Below, one piece after another: positions 9,604-18,211 of a DNA stretch of 64,000 nucleotides. Each line of letters opens with the position of its first letter. The first letter of the stretch is position 1. Below the pieces are notes generated by a model. The model made no database searches. It was not told the DNA's origin and was given only the letters and a program-made list of their open reading frames with translations. The position numbers were made by a program, and so were the translations under genes. This DNA comes from JADKCL01 sp046329055 (GTDB lineage Bacteria; Bacteroidota; Bacteroidia; J057; JADKCL01): positions 1 to 64,000 of the forward strand of contig JAXLVK010000018.1 in the NCBI GenBank assembly GCA_046329055.1, read 5' to 3'.

Positions 9604-10323
9604 TTATCCAGCTCTCTTTTTCCCACCTGTCGAAGGCCGTGACTGCTGCAAAGACATGGTCAATCTCCGCCTTCCGTTCTGGATATGGCTTTTGATTGCT
9701 TTGAGGTCCATGCCCGTCTCTTCAGCGATTTCCTTATAAGACATATCCTCGATGAAGAACAGTTCGACACAGATACGCTGACTTTCAGTGAGCAGAGCCA
9801 ATGCCTTCCTAACCAATGAGTTGCGCGACTGCTGGATGTCAGCAACCTCTTCGTCTTCCTCTACCACCCGCATCATCCTGAGGTTTTCAATCGGCTCCTG
9901 TTGCGGTGCGCGTTGCCGCTTTCGAAGCAATTCGATGCAATGATTCCTGGAGACCATGAACAACCATGCATTGAAATGCCTTGGTTGATCAATCCTGAGC
10001 CTGTCGAACACCTTCAGGAATATGTCGCTCGCTGCGTCTTGGGCATCATCTCTGTCCCCGAGAATTTTGATCGCGGAGCCCACAACCAGGTTCCAATATT
10101 TTTGAAAAATCTCCGCGAACTTGGACCTGTTCTCATTGGCTTCTACTGCCATCAGCTTGTCGGAATCCGTGACAACACGGAGGGGATTTAGCCGGATGAC
10201 CGACTTCTCTTCGGGCAATTGCGATTTCGCTTTTGCCTTCTTCCTGCCCAGAAGGGGCTTCCTTTTGGCCTTGGCAGGTGAGCAAGAACTGAATTGGCTA
10301 GAATGAACTTTTCTTCTTTCCAT
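9604..10323 (-). CDS. ECF-type RNA polymerase sigma factor with basic N-terminal extension
   Basis: A sigma-70 family protein with region 2 (FAEIFQKYWNLVV through AQDAASDIFLKVF and AWLFMVSRNHCIELLRKR) and region 4 (LLTESQRICVELFF, MSYKEIAEETGMDLKAIKSH). This two-domain plan is that of ECF sigma factors. Ahead of region 2 are about 55 extra residues rich in Lys and Arg (KAKRKPLLGRKKAKAKSQ), unusual for the class. Starts at 10347 and 10323 are both ATG; an internal ATG at 10152 would give a standard-length ECF factor without the basic tail. No anti-sigma gene lies beside it, so its trigger is unknown. Confidence 0.9.
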   Translation of the reverse strand: MERRKVHSSQFSSCSPAKAKRKPLLGRKKAKAKSQLPEEKSVIRLNPLRVVTDSDKLMAVEANENRSKFAEIFQKYWNLVVGSAIKILGDRDDAQDAASDIFLKVFDRLRIDQPRHFNAWLFMVSRNHCIELLRKRQRAPQQEPIENLRMMRVVEEDEEVADIQQSRNSLVRKALALLTESQRICVELFFIEDMSYKEIAEETGMDLKAIKSHIQNGRRRLTMSLQQSRPSTGGKKRAG

Positions 10324-10803
10324 GGCAATTTTGAAAAATAGATCCATTCAGGAGCAAGCAGGTTTGCTACCTCAACGTGATCAGGTGATTGATCAAAACT
10401 TTGGCTCCGTCCGTCGGCGCCCCGCTGCGACGACATTCACTTCCAGGGGCAGAGCCAATTTCTTTGCAGAGATACTGATAATGAGCAGGCTCGGTTGCCC
10501 CCAAAACCGGGAAAAATACTCCGGGTGGTAACTGAAATTTGACTGCTTTACCACTGACGATTTGCAGGATCTCCATTCTTTAGGGCCAAGGAAGCGGTAT
10601 TTTCTCCCGGAACGCCCCCGTTAAGCGGTAACGGAGAATCCATCAAATTTCAACCACATTTGCCTTCAAATTCCAGAAAGGCATTCCGATTTTTCTTCAA
10701 TTTATTGGCTAACCCCAATCGAAGACCCTCTATTCGGCAGCAGACGCGAAGCTCCTTGGGACGAATTGGCACCGGTCCTTTCCTGATTCACGGCCGCTTT
10801 TGG
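10324..10803. other. Intergenic region between divergent sigma-factor and DtxR genes
   Basis: About 480 bases between two divergently transcribed regulatory genes. I see no tRNA, no long palindrome and no convincing coding sequence. A 69-codon minus-strand frame (10367-10576) lacks recognisable similarity. The region must hold the sigma-factor promoter, but I could not identify it with confidence. Confidence 0.5.
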
Positions 10804-10811
10804 TATCTTTG
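10783..10811 (+). promoter_or_regulatory. Bacteroidota-type promoter of the DtxR-family gene
   Basis: A full match to the -7 consensus, TATCTTTG at 10804-10811, sits just 8 bases before the ATG. A weak -33 element (TTTC) ends about 21 bases upstream. Transcription would begin at or next to the start codon, implying a leaderless or nearly leaderless mRNA. Confidence 0.6.
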
Positions 10812-10819
10812 GGCCCAGA

Positions 10820-11488
10820 ATGTTGCAAATGCAGAATTCAGCCACCGAGGAGAACTACCTCAAAGCGATTTACAAGTTTTCTCCCAACGGTGAATTGGTT
10901 GGCACCAATACCCTTGCAAAGTCCTTGCAGACCACACCAGCTTCAGTGACAGACATGCTGAAAAGGCTGAGTGACAAGGCTTTGGTTGAATACCAGCCCT
11001 ATCATGGGGTGCGACTATTGGATCAGGGCAAAAAGATCGCTGTCCAGATCATCCGGAAGCATCGCCTGTGGGAAGTGTTCCTCGTCAATACCCTGAATTT
11101 TTCGTGGGACGAGGTGCACGAAACCGCCGAGCAGCTGGAGCACGTGAATTCCAGCCTGTTGGTGGACAAACTGGACGAGTTCCTGGGGTATCCGAAATTT
11201 GATCCTCACGGCGATCCGATCCCCAATAAGGATGGACAATTCACCGAAAGAGCCACACGGATGCTCAATGCTTGCCTGCAAGGGGAGCAGGTGATCGTGG
11301 CCGGGGTAACCGAGGACGCTCCCGATTTTCTTCAGTACCTAGACCGGATCGGTATGCGCATCGGAACCAGGCTTTTGATCGAGGATGTGATTTCATTTGA
11401 TCGATCCATGATTCTATCATTTGGAGGACGCGAAGTCGTTTTCGGTGGGGAATTCGCAAGCCGCATCCTGGTGATGGCCGACGAATAA
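10820..11488 (+). CDS. DtxR/MntR family metal-dependent transcriptional regulator
   Basis: A 222-residue iron- or manganese-responsive repressor. The N-terminal winged helix reads ENYLKAIYKF, then LAKSLQTTPASVTDMLKRL. The dimerisation and metal-binding helices include IIRKHRLWEVFL, WDEVHETAEQLEHV and LDEFLGYPKFDPHGDPIP. The C-terminal FeoA/SH3-like domain (QYLDRIGMRIGTRLLIED) is present, as in the longer family members. Which metal it senses cannot be decided here. It normally controls metal uptake genes; a CDF metal transporter two genes downstream on the same strand is a plausible partner, though not proven to share the transcript. Confidence 0.92.
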   Translation: MLQMQNSATEENYLKAIYKFSPNGELVGTNTLAKSLQTTPASVTDMLKRLSDKALVEYQPYHGVRLLDQGKKIAVQIIRKHRLWEVFLVNTLNFSWDEVHETAEQLEHVNSSLLVDKLDEFLGYPKFDPHGDPIPNKDGQFTERATRMLNACLQGEQVIVAGVTEDAPDFLQYLDRIGMRIGTRLLIEDVISFDRSMILSFGGREVVFGGEFASRILVMADE

Positions 11489-11535
11489 GAGTCCCCGAAA
11501 TTTTCCTATTTTCGCAATCCTCACAAGATAATAGA

Positions 11536-11934
11536 GTGAAGAACCCGTTTCAGCCCGGAGACAAGAAGACTTTCGAGACACATGTCACGGAAGAGAAGCT
11601 TGCCCGCTTTGATGCGGGGCTTGTTCATCCGGTTTACTCCACTTTTGCCCTTGGCAAGGATGTTGAGTGGGCGTGCCGGCTCTTTGTACTGGAAATGAAG
11701 GAGGAGGGCGAGGAAGGTGTCGGTTCGTATCTGTCGATTGAACACCTTTTTCCGGCTCCCTTGCACTCCACCGTCCAAATTCATGCAACCTTGGTAGAGG
11801 TGGTAAAGAATGAGGTGGTCTGCACCTACGAGGCCGTCGCCAATGGCCAATTGATCGCCTCCGGCCGCCAATGCCAAAAGATCATCAACAAGGCCAAGTT
11901 TGACCAATTGATCCAAAACATCACAATTCAATAA
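11536..11934 (+). CDS. Hotdog-fold thioesterase-like protein
   Basis: A 132-residue single-domain protein that resembles the fluoroacetyl-CoA-specific thioesterase (FlK)-like group of hotdog proteins: the short helix after VHPVYSTFALGKDVEW, the strand VGSYLSIEHLFPAPLHSTVQ, and the ending SGRQCQKIINKAKF. Natural substrates are unknown; CoA-ester hydrolysis is inferred from the family. Translation probably starts at GTG 11536. The stop overlaps the start of the CDF transporter gene by one base (TAATG), so the two are coupled. Confidence 0.7.
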   Translation: MKNPFQPGDKKTFETHVTEEKLARFDAGLVHPVYSTFALGKDVEWACRLFVLEMKEEGEEGVGSYLSIEHLFPAPLHSTVQIHATLVEVVKNEVVCTYEAVANGQLIASGRQCQKIINKAKFDQLIQNITIQ

Positions 11935-12926
11935 TGGCAGGGAACTCAGTCAAAGTCGTCGTAGTGGCGTTCCTCATGAACTTGGGGATTGCACTCGCAA
12001 AATACATCGCCTTCCTTTTCACTGGCAGCGCAGCAATGCTGGCCGAGGCGGTCCATTCGCTCGCCGACACCATCAATCAAATCTTCCTTTTCCTGGGAAT
12101 TCGCCGCTCTCAGCGGGCCGCCACACCCTCCCACCCATTCGGCTACGGGATGGAGCAGTATGTTTTTTCATTCCTCGTCTCGATCCTGATATTCTCTTTG
12201 GGTGGTGCCTATTCCTTCTATGAGGGCATCCACAAGATCATTCATCCCTCAACATCCCTTGAGCACGCTGATATCAACCTGATCATCTTGGTTGTTGCTG
12301 TTGCATTGGAGGGCTATAGTTCGTTTGTAGCGACCAAGGAGCTCAAAAAGACCAAAGGATCCTTTTCCTTCTTCCAATTCATCCGACGCAGCAAGGACCA
12401 AGTTCTCGTAACCGTGATTTTCGAGGACTACGCTGCGCTCATGGGCTTGACCATTGCTGGTGCAGGCATGGGGCTATACCTCATCACAGGCAATGTCATC
12501 TTTGACTCGATCGCAACGATTTTGATCGGAGTATTGCTAGTGGCAATCGCTGTCCTACTTTACAATGAGGCAAAGAGCCTGCTGGTCGGGGAGGCAGCTT
12601 CTTCTGAGGATCAGGACAAGATTCGCAAGGCATTCGATGAGCATCCTCAAGTGGAGAAGCTCACTGAGCTCCTAACTATGCACCTGAGCTCGACTCAAAT
12701 CCTTATCAACGCGCATGTGAAGTTCAAGGGGGGGCTGACCCTTGAAGAAGTGGAAGACATCATCGATGATATTGAAGAGAAGATCGTTGCCGAGGTTCCG
12801 CACGTTTTCAAAATTTTCATCGAGACGCATCAAAAGAGCACAGTAGAAAGCTTTCAAAAGCCGCACGATGGAGGAGACGAAAGCAAAAAGAAGTCAGTGA
12901 TTCGTTCATCGAAGTCGAAATCGTAG
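11934..12926 (+). CDS. Cation diffusion facilitator (ZnT9-like) transporter
   Basis: A 330-residue CDF-type divalent metal efflux protein. The N-terminal half has about six membrane segments with the metal sites AEAVHSLADTINQ (HxxxD) and FEDYAALMGL. The latter, with E-D in place of the usual HxxxD, is typical of the ZnT9-like branch. The C-terminal cytoplasmic domain (DEHPQVEKLTELLTMHL, VEDIIDDIEEKI) is the ferredoxin-like dimerisation domain. A Lys/Ser-rich tail ends the protein. It is coupled to the upstream thioesterase gene; the DtxR-family regulator just before suggests metal control, as inference. Confidence 0.9.
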   Translation: MAGNSVKVVVVAFLMNLGIALAKYIAFLFTGSAAMLAEAVHSLADTINQIFLFLGIRRSQRAATPSHPFGYGMEQYVFSFLVSILIFSLGGAYSFYEGIHKIIHPSTSLEHADINLIILVVAVALEGYSSFVATKELKKTKGSFSFFQFIRRSKDQVLVTVIFEDYAALMGLTIAGAGMGLYLITGNVIFDSIATILIGVLLVAIAVLLYNEAKSLLVGEAASSEDQDKIRKAFDEHPQVEKLTELLTMHLSSTQILINAHVKFKGGLTLEEVEDIIDDIEEKIVAEVPHVFKIFIETHQKSTVESFQKPHDGGDESKKKSVIRSSKSKS

Positions 12927-12948
12927 TTGCCATACCTCCCACCCGATC

Positions 12949-13419
12949 ATGTCGCAGAAAAATTCCGATAAGAGCTACCGTCCCACGATCACAAATCGCA
13001 AGGCCTCTCATGAATACACCTTTTTGGAGGTGATCGAGGCAGGAATCGTGCTTACCGGAACGGAAATAAAGAGCATCCGTGAAGGAATGGTTCAGTTTGG
13101 TGATGCGTATTGCATGTTTATGGGCGAGGAATTGTTCCTCATAGACATGCACATCAGCGAATATGAGTTCGGAAACCTCAACAATGCAGAACCTAGGCGC
13201 CAAAGAAAGCTCCTACTAAAATCGAAGGAGGCTGGAAAACTGCAAGCAAAATCAGAGGAGAAGGGTTTGACCATCATTCCTGTCAAGCTATACTTCAACG
13301 AGCGGAACTTCGTGAAGGTGCAAATAGCCTTGGCAAAAGGTAAGAAACTCTTCGACAAGCGGAATGATATCAAGGAGCGTGATGTAACCCGCCAACTCCG
13401 CAGGGAAGAAGAGGCCTGA
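12949..13419 (+). CDS. smpB: SsrA-binding protein SmpB
   Basis: A 156-residue tmRNA-binding protein for ribosome rescue by trans-translation. Family landmarks are NRKASHEYTFLEVIEAGIVLTGTEIKS near the N-terminus, then FLIDMHISEYEFGN, the RQRKLLL segment, the GLTIIPVKLYFNERNFVKV strand, and a basic C-terminal tail (KKLFDKRNDIKERDVTRQLRRE) that folds on the ribosome. It is slightly longer than the E. coli protein at the N-terminus. No ssrA gene is seen nearby. It starts 22 bases after the CDF gene and converges on dprA with 10 bases between the stops. Confidence 0.96.
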   Translation: MSQKNSDKSYRPTITNRKASHEYTFLEVIEAGIVLTGTEIKSIREGMVQFGDAYCMFMGEELFLIDMHISEYEFGNLNNAEPRRQRKLLLKSKEAGKLQAKSEEKGLTIIPVKLYFNERNFVKVQIALAKGKKLFDKRNDIKERDVTRQLRREEEA

Positions 13420-13429
13420 GGAGATTTGA

Positions 13430-14779
13430 TTACCTGCAGATTTGTTGGTACTGGTTACCCGCCACTCTTTGGATCAAATTCTTCAGCTCCAAAGAAAGAA
13501 TGGTAGTGCTCAGTGCCTTTTCAGACATCTTACCGCTCAACATCAGCTCTTCAGTATCAAGTGGCCCATTTTCCAAGGCCAGGAAGACGATTTCCTCGTC
13601 TCCTGACAGAGGTGGTAGGTCATTTTTCCTGCTTTTTTGCTTCGGGAAAGGGGCCTTGATCAAGTGCCCAAGGCCATCAAGTACATCGTCGGGCGAACAA
13701 GCGATTCTCGCAATATTGTCACGGATGAGCTTGAGACATCCTTGAGAACTGCTCATGCCGATACAACCTGGTATTGCATAAACATCTCTGTCTTGCTCAA
13801 AGGCGACTTTTGCGGTGATTAGAGCTCCTCCTGTTTCGTTGGCTTCCACAACCACCACTGCATCTGAGATTCCTGAGATAATCCTATTTCTCGCTGGGAA
13901 GTTATATGACTCTGGACCAACCCCTGTGCAAAATTCGGTCAAGATCAGCCCCCCACTTTCCAATATCTTTTGGGCCTCACGATAGTGCTCCCTAGGATAA
14001 ATCTGGTCAATCCCATGCCCGAGTACAGCGATGGTCTGCCCACCGGTTTTCATTGTGGCCAAATGGGCTTCCATATCTATGCCGAATGCCAATCCACTCA
14101 CTACAGAAACACCTGCCTCTGCGAAGCGAGCAGAGAAATCTGCTGCAACCTTACGGCCATACGCCGTTGGCCTTCGTGTGCCGACAACCGCAATGTGCAA
14201 CTGGTCCAATTTCTGAAGTGATCCCCTACCATAGAGAATCAAAGGTGCGTCTGCGACTGCACGAAGTCGTTTGGGATATCGCTCATCGAAATAGGATAGA
14301 ACTTCGACTGAGTTCCGAGCAGCATATTCGATTTCACGCTCTGCGGCCTTGAGCATTTCGAGCTGAAGCATTGGATTGTTGATCCGCTGCATAATCGCTG
14401 GCGATTTCTGCTGCCGCCTATTCCTAGGGTCAAAAACGCCCTTCGCGCTTCCATAATGACCAAGGAGCCCCCTGGCGATCAATGGTCCTACGCCATCAAT
14501 CATGGTTAGCGCAATGAGATATTGCAATTCATCTGCCTGCTTGCAATTGATCTCTTGAAGCTTATCGGATACACCCAAGTTGTTTTCCTTTATGGAAAAT
14601 GCCTCGACTCGCTTGTTCCCCAACTCGGTGTCATTCTTGACACCGGGTTTTCCGTTTCCAGTTAGCAAAAGATTCTGCCGGAGAGTATTCCCGGGAGATT
14701 CACTCCTGCTGGCTATTTTTGCCTTATTGATGCTTATGCAATTGATGCGTGTTTCTGGCGTTTTCTTGCTCGTCTCCAT
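13430..14779 (-). CDS. dprA: DNA-processing protein DprA with N-terminal extension
   Basis: A 449-residue DprA (Smf) that loads RecA onto incoming single-stranded DNA in transformation. Domains in order: an atypical N-terminal stretch of about 80 residues, a HhH/SAM-like region (LIALTMIDGVGPLIARGLL), the Rossmann core with VVGTRRPTAYGR, SGLAFGIDMEAH, YPREHYR and FPARNRIISGISDAVVVVEA, and a C-terminal winged helix (LENGPLDTEELMLSGKMSEKALSTTILSLELKNLIQR). The family is usually 360-390 residues. The extra N-terminal segment lacks recognisable features, so the real start could be a later alternative codon. Confidence 0.93.
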   Translation of the reverse strand: METSKKTPETRINCISINKAKIASRSESPGNTLRQNLLLTGNGKPGVKNDTELGNKRVEAFSIKENNLGVSDKLQEINCKQADELQYLIALTMIDGVGPLIARGLLGHYGSAKGVFDPRNRRQQKSPAIMQRINNPMLQLEMLKAAEREIEYAARNSVEVLSYFDERYPKRLRAVADAPLILYGRGSLQKLDQLHIAVVGTRRPTAYGRKVAADFSARFAEAGVSVVSGLAFGIDMEAHLATMKTGGQTIAVLGHGIDQIYPREHYREAQKILESGGLILTEFCTGVGPESYNFPARNRIISGISDAVVVVEANETGGALITAKVAFEQDRDVYAIPGCIGMSSSQGCLKLIRDNIARIACSPDDVLDGLGHLIKAPFPKQKSRKNDLPPLSGDEEIVFLALENGPLDTEELMLSGKMSEKALSTTILSLELKNLIQRVAGNQYQQICR

Positions 14780-14830
14780 TCCTTCCCTTCATTTCTCCAA
14801 AGTTATTCCTTTCCCCCCGGTTTTTCAAGT

Positions 14831-17557
14831 CTATTCCCCAATTATTTTCGCAAATACTCCAATCTTTTTATCCACATTGTTTTGCTCGATCCAAGCTGTG
14901 ATGGTTCTTCCATCTGGATTCACGGCGACTACGGGTGAGGTTTGGTTTTCATTTGCGCTGCCTAGCTTGTAGCCCTCGTATTCGTACTTTTTGGTGCCAT
15001 CGGGATGCAGTTTTTGGATGAAAGATGTTTTTCCACTGGCACTGTTTTGGTTCCATGTTAGCTGGACGTATCCACGTTTATTGAGAGACATCTCAAAGTC
15101 ATTCCATTCGTCAAGGTTTTCGCCGATTGGAATTCCATCTGCTAGCCATTGAGGATCTCCGCCGACATTGTATTTTTGACAGAAGAGCCTCACTCCCAAT
15201 TGACTGCGATCTCTTTCGTCGAGCCATGACACCCAAAAGTTGCCAGTTTCGTCTCCCACCACCGAAAATTTGCTCTGCATGCCCGGATACTGACAAACAG
15301 CAACGCCGCCGAGTCCCCATAGCTTCGCCCCGGAATTGGTTAGGCATTGCATGAAGAGCTTCTCGTTGCCGTCGCCGTATCTAGAATCTTGCCAGATGAT
15401 GTAGAGATCTCCTTCGCGATTCCTGAGGATTTGGGGGTGACGCTGGTGGTAACTAGATACTGAGAGTGGCCGTCCGCCAAACTCCCATTGATACATACCA
15501 AACTCATCAAGATGCTGCAAATAGACATTAGAGGAGGCGCTTCTTGAATCCATCCATGCGACGATCACTCCACCATTCCCGTCTTCCGCCAAGCTCGGAG
15601 CTGTTTGTAGGCCGGCAGCATTGGCAAAAGGCTTCCCGTTGGGTTGCCAGAGAGGTTCCCCTTCATGGCTGACCCGTTGTATGTACAGGTCAAACCCGGT
15701 CTCCGCAAGGGTACGAGCGTCAACCCAGCACAGCAACACCCCTTCCTTTCCGTCACTCACACCGCGTAGGCTGTTTTGATCCGATGGCGCATCGCAGACA
15801 AGTACGCCATCTTCCCTCCAAAGCACCTTCCCCCATGAACTCACCCGCTGTGCAAATATGTTGTCGTCTTTCCCGTCCCGGCGATCCACCCATGCAACAA
15901 TCACGCCTCCCACCCCATCCTCGACCAGGATCGGACGATTTTGCTCCCCAACGGCAATACAGACCGGAATCCCTCCATTCCTCCACTGGGCTTGCCCGTC
16001 CGCTGACAATTTCTGGATATAGATATCAGAGTTTTTGTCTCCGTTCCGGAAATCCTCCCACACCAGATAGAAGTCGCCACTGCGTGAAGGCATGATTTTA
16101 AGCCCACTGACGTTCGCAACAGGGGAAGAGTGGTCCGCGGCCAAACGCAATCCTGCTGGCTTCAACAATGGCAGCCCAGTCCCGTTGATGTGCTGCGTAA
16201 AGATGTCCGCCGAGCCTTCAAGCCTCCGGTCGGTCCAAGCACACCACAGCCCCCCATTTTCATCTGGAAGGATACTGGGTTCCGTTTGGTCCTTGCTGTA
16301 GCTGCACACCAACCGGCCATCGGTGTCCCATGCAGGCTCCCCCAAGTTGTCGAGCTTCTGTACACCAATTTGGTAGGTATTTCCCTCCTTCCGCAGCCAG
16401 GAAAAAACCTGATATCCATAGCTGCTGGCACTGATCACGGTGGGGTTCCGTTCATCATGAGAGGTCCTGACCACGGGTATGCCGTTGACTCCCCATTCCA
16501 GCAAGCCGTCCTTCAGACGAATCATTTGGGCATAAAGGTCCCAGTTCCCATTTCTCCGGTCCTCCCAGACAAGCAGGGCCTTGCTACCCTTCTTGACAAT
16601 GCGCGGATTCAATTGTTCGTCTTGGGAGAAGCAGGTCGCGAAGTGAAAAGCAAGCTCCCCGCCGGGACTCAGCCTTCCGCGGTAGATGTCTGTCCCGTGG
16701 GTTTCGAGGCTGTACTTCTGATAGACAAATAGGATGCCTCCATAGCCATCGGGCACCATGGCTGGGCTCTGATGGTTGTCCTCTGATCCAGGAAAGATGT
16801 CCAATCCCCCAGCTTTCCAGAAAAAGTTGCCTTCGGCATCCAGCTTCTGAGCCTGCATCGACCAATGCAATCCATCCCTGAAATCCTCCCATACCAGATA
16901 GAGGTAGTGCCCCTCATCCGTTGCGATCGACACATTCTTTTGGATATTCGGTGCGGTGGCAATCGGCATACCAGATGCAAGCCAGCGCGCGCTTCCGCCC
17001 AAATCCACGAATTGTGCATAGATGTCGGAATCCTCGTAGCCCCTGCGGTAGTCTTCCCACACAACGTAGAACCCTTTATTCAAATCGCTCACAATCTGCG
17101 GCTTGCGCTGTGGGCCCTTCACTTCACAGAGGCGCAGTCCATCCTTTCCCCACAGCGGCTCCCCACGCAGATTGATCCGTTGGGCGAAAAGCAAGGGCAG
17201 GTCCGACCCCATCCGATAATCCTCCCAGACCACAACGATTCCGCCATAGCCATCCTCCACCATCGCAAAGTCAGTTTGGTTCGCGGGAAAGGGGCAGAGA
17301 GGTAGCCCATCCTTTTCCCACAGGATGTTCCCTAGATGGTCAACCTTTTGGATGTAAATGTTGTGATAAGGCCCACCTTGCCGGGCGCTTCTCCATCCAA
17401 TGATCACATCAGAATCACCCGAGCGGGCAACCTTGGCTTGGGTGTTGAGCGACCGAAAGGACGTCACATTGGATTCGAGAATGCTGAATTTCCCCTTGGG
17501 TTGCGCGAAGGCAATCGCCGGGAAAAGCAGCAAAAAGAGCATCCAGTATCGATTCAT
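14831..17557 (-). CDS. Large exported protein of about 16 WEDxR propeller-like repeats
   Basis: A 908-residue protein with a signal peptide (MNRYWMLFLLLFPAIAFAQ) and then about 16 units of 50-60 residues filling the chain. Each unit has the pattern: Asp-Gly-x-Gly-Gly, a hydrophobic strand ending in W(E/V/M/L)D, an Arg two to three positions later, then a strand such as DIYAQ, and a closing (L/Q)W-x-x-G-G. Examples are GGIVVVWEDYR, KALLVWEDRRNGNWDLYAQ and GGVIVAWVDRRDG. The last units (TWNQNS, AWIEQN) are degraded. It has no T9SS sorting domain and no lipobox. The periodicity suggests one or two beta-propellers, but no catalytic residues are evident. It could be an adhesive or scaffold protein. 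The ATG at 17557 is preferred over one seven codons earlier. Confidence 0.75.
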   Translation of the reverse strand: MNRYWMLFLLLFPAIAFAQPKGKFSILESNVTSFRSLNTQAKVARSGDSDVIIGWRSARQGGPYHNIYIQKVDHLGNILWEKDGLPLCPFPANQTDFAMVEDGYGGIVVVWEDYRMGSDLPLLFAQRINLRGEPLWGKDGLRLCEVKGPQRKPQIVSDLNKGFYVVWEDYRRGYEDSDIYAQFVDLGGSARWLASGMPIATAPNIQKNVSIATDEGHYLYLVWEDFRDGLHWSMQAQKLDAEGNFFWKAGGLDIFPGSEDNHQSPAMVPDGYGGILFVYQKYSLETHGTDIYRGRLSPGGELAFHFATCFSQDEQLNPRIVKKGSKALLVWEDRRNGNWDLYAQMIRLKDGLLEWGVNGIPVVRTSHDERNPTVISASSYGYQVFSWLRKEGNTYQIGVQKLDNLGEPAWDTDGRLVCSYSKDQTEPSILPDENGGLWCAWTDRRLEGSADIFTQHINGTGLPLLKPAGLRLAADHSSPVANVSGLKIMPSRSGDFYLVWEDFRNGDKNSDIYIQKLSADGQAQWRNGGIPVCIAVGEQNRPILVEDGVGGVIVAWVDRRDGKDDNIFAQRVSSWGKVLWREDGVLVCDAPSDQNSLRGVSDGKEGVLLCWVDARTLAETGFDLYIQRVSHEGEPLWQPNGKPFANAAGLQTAPSLAEDGNGGVIVAWMDSRSASSNVYLQHLDEFGMYQWEFGGRPLSVSSYHQRHPQILRNREGDLYIIWQDSRYGDGNEKLFMQCLTNSGAKLWGLGGVAVCQYPGMQSKFSVVGDETGNFWVSWLDERDRSQLGVRLFCQKYNVGGDPQWLADGIPIGENLDEWNDFEMSLNKRGYVQLTWNQNSASGKTSFIQKLHPDGTKKYEYEGYKLGSANENQTSPVVAVNPDGRTITAWIEQNNVDKKIGVFAKIIGE

Positions 17558-17638
17558 TCTTCTCAAAATGGCCTGCAAATCTGTCTCACTTCTGCGGATT
17601 CTTCAAGTCCCTTTGCCAGTGGAATTTGGATAGGTGAC

Positions 17639-18211
17639 CTACTTTGACAACAGTCGCCGGGTAAGCAGCCTGAAAAGCACGATCCCTAGCACTCCCGCTG
17701 CGATTCCGATCATGGCGCCAGCGATCACATCCGTCGGATAATGGACCCCCAGATAGATACGGCTGATTGACACGACCACTGCAACCACAATCAGAATCGG
17801 CCAAATGAAGCGCACTTTTCCACGGAGCAGCCAGCCCAAATAAGTCGCCAAGGCGAAAAAATTTGAAGCATGAGAAGAGGCAAATCCAAATGGTCCGCCA
17901 CATTTCGCCCCTGCATTCCAAAGGATGGCCTGCAAATGGGGCTCGTGGCAAGGTCGTGGACGAGCGACCAACGGCTTGAGGAATCCTGAGGCAAATTGGT
18001 CAGCGATGAGGAAAACCGGTATTGCCACGATCAATGCCCAAAACAACTCTCCACCACCGCGCTTCCAGTAGATCAATCCTGCGAGCAATACATAAAGAGG
18101 AATCCAAACCCAGCGATTGCTCACTGTCACCATCACCACATCCAGCCAAGACGTATGGCTCCCGTTGATGGCAAGTAGCAGCTGCTCATCCCACTGAAGC
18201 AGTCCATCCAT
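17639..18211 (-). CDS. PAP2 family membrane phosphatase (second of tandem pair)
   Basis: A 190-residue membrane phosphatase of the PAP2/PgpB type. The three signature motifs are visible: LKPLVARPRP, FASSHASNFF (with Ser-Ser-His in place of the usual Ser-Gly-His), and SRIYLGVHYPTDVIAG. Roughly five to six membrane segments are present. Substrates in the family are lipid phosphates such as phosphatidic acid or undecaprenyl pyrophosphate. Its start overlaps the end of the other PAP2 gene by one base, so both are translated together. The two proteins share motifs but differ clearly otherwise. Confidence 0.88.
   Translation of the reverse strand: MDGLLQWDEQLLLAINGSHTSWLDVVMVTVSNRWVWIPLYVLLAGLIYWKRGGGELFWALIVAIPVFLIADQFASGFLKPLVARPRPCHEPHLQAILWNAGAKCGGPFGFASSHASNFFALATYLGWLLRGKVRFIWPILIVVAVVVSISRIYLGVHYPTDVIAGAMIGIAAGVLGIVLFRLLTRRLLSK

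Noticed and set aside
10367..10576. 69-codon minus-strand reading frame upstream of the sigma factor gene
   Set aside because: No recognisable similarity and no start context; overlaps the likely sigma-factor promoter region.
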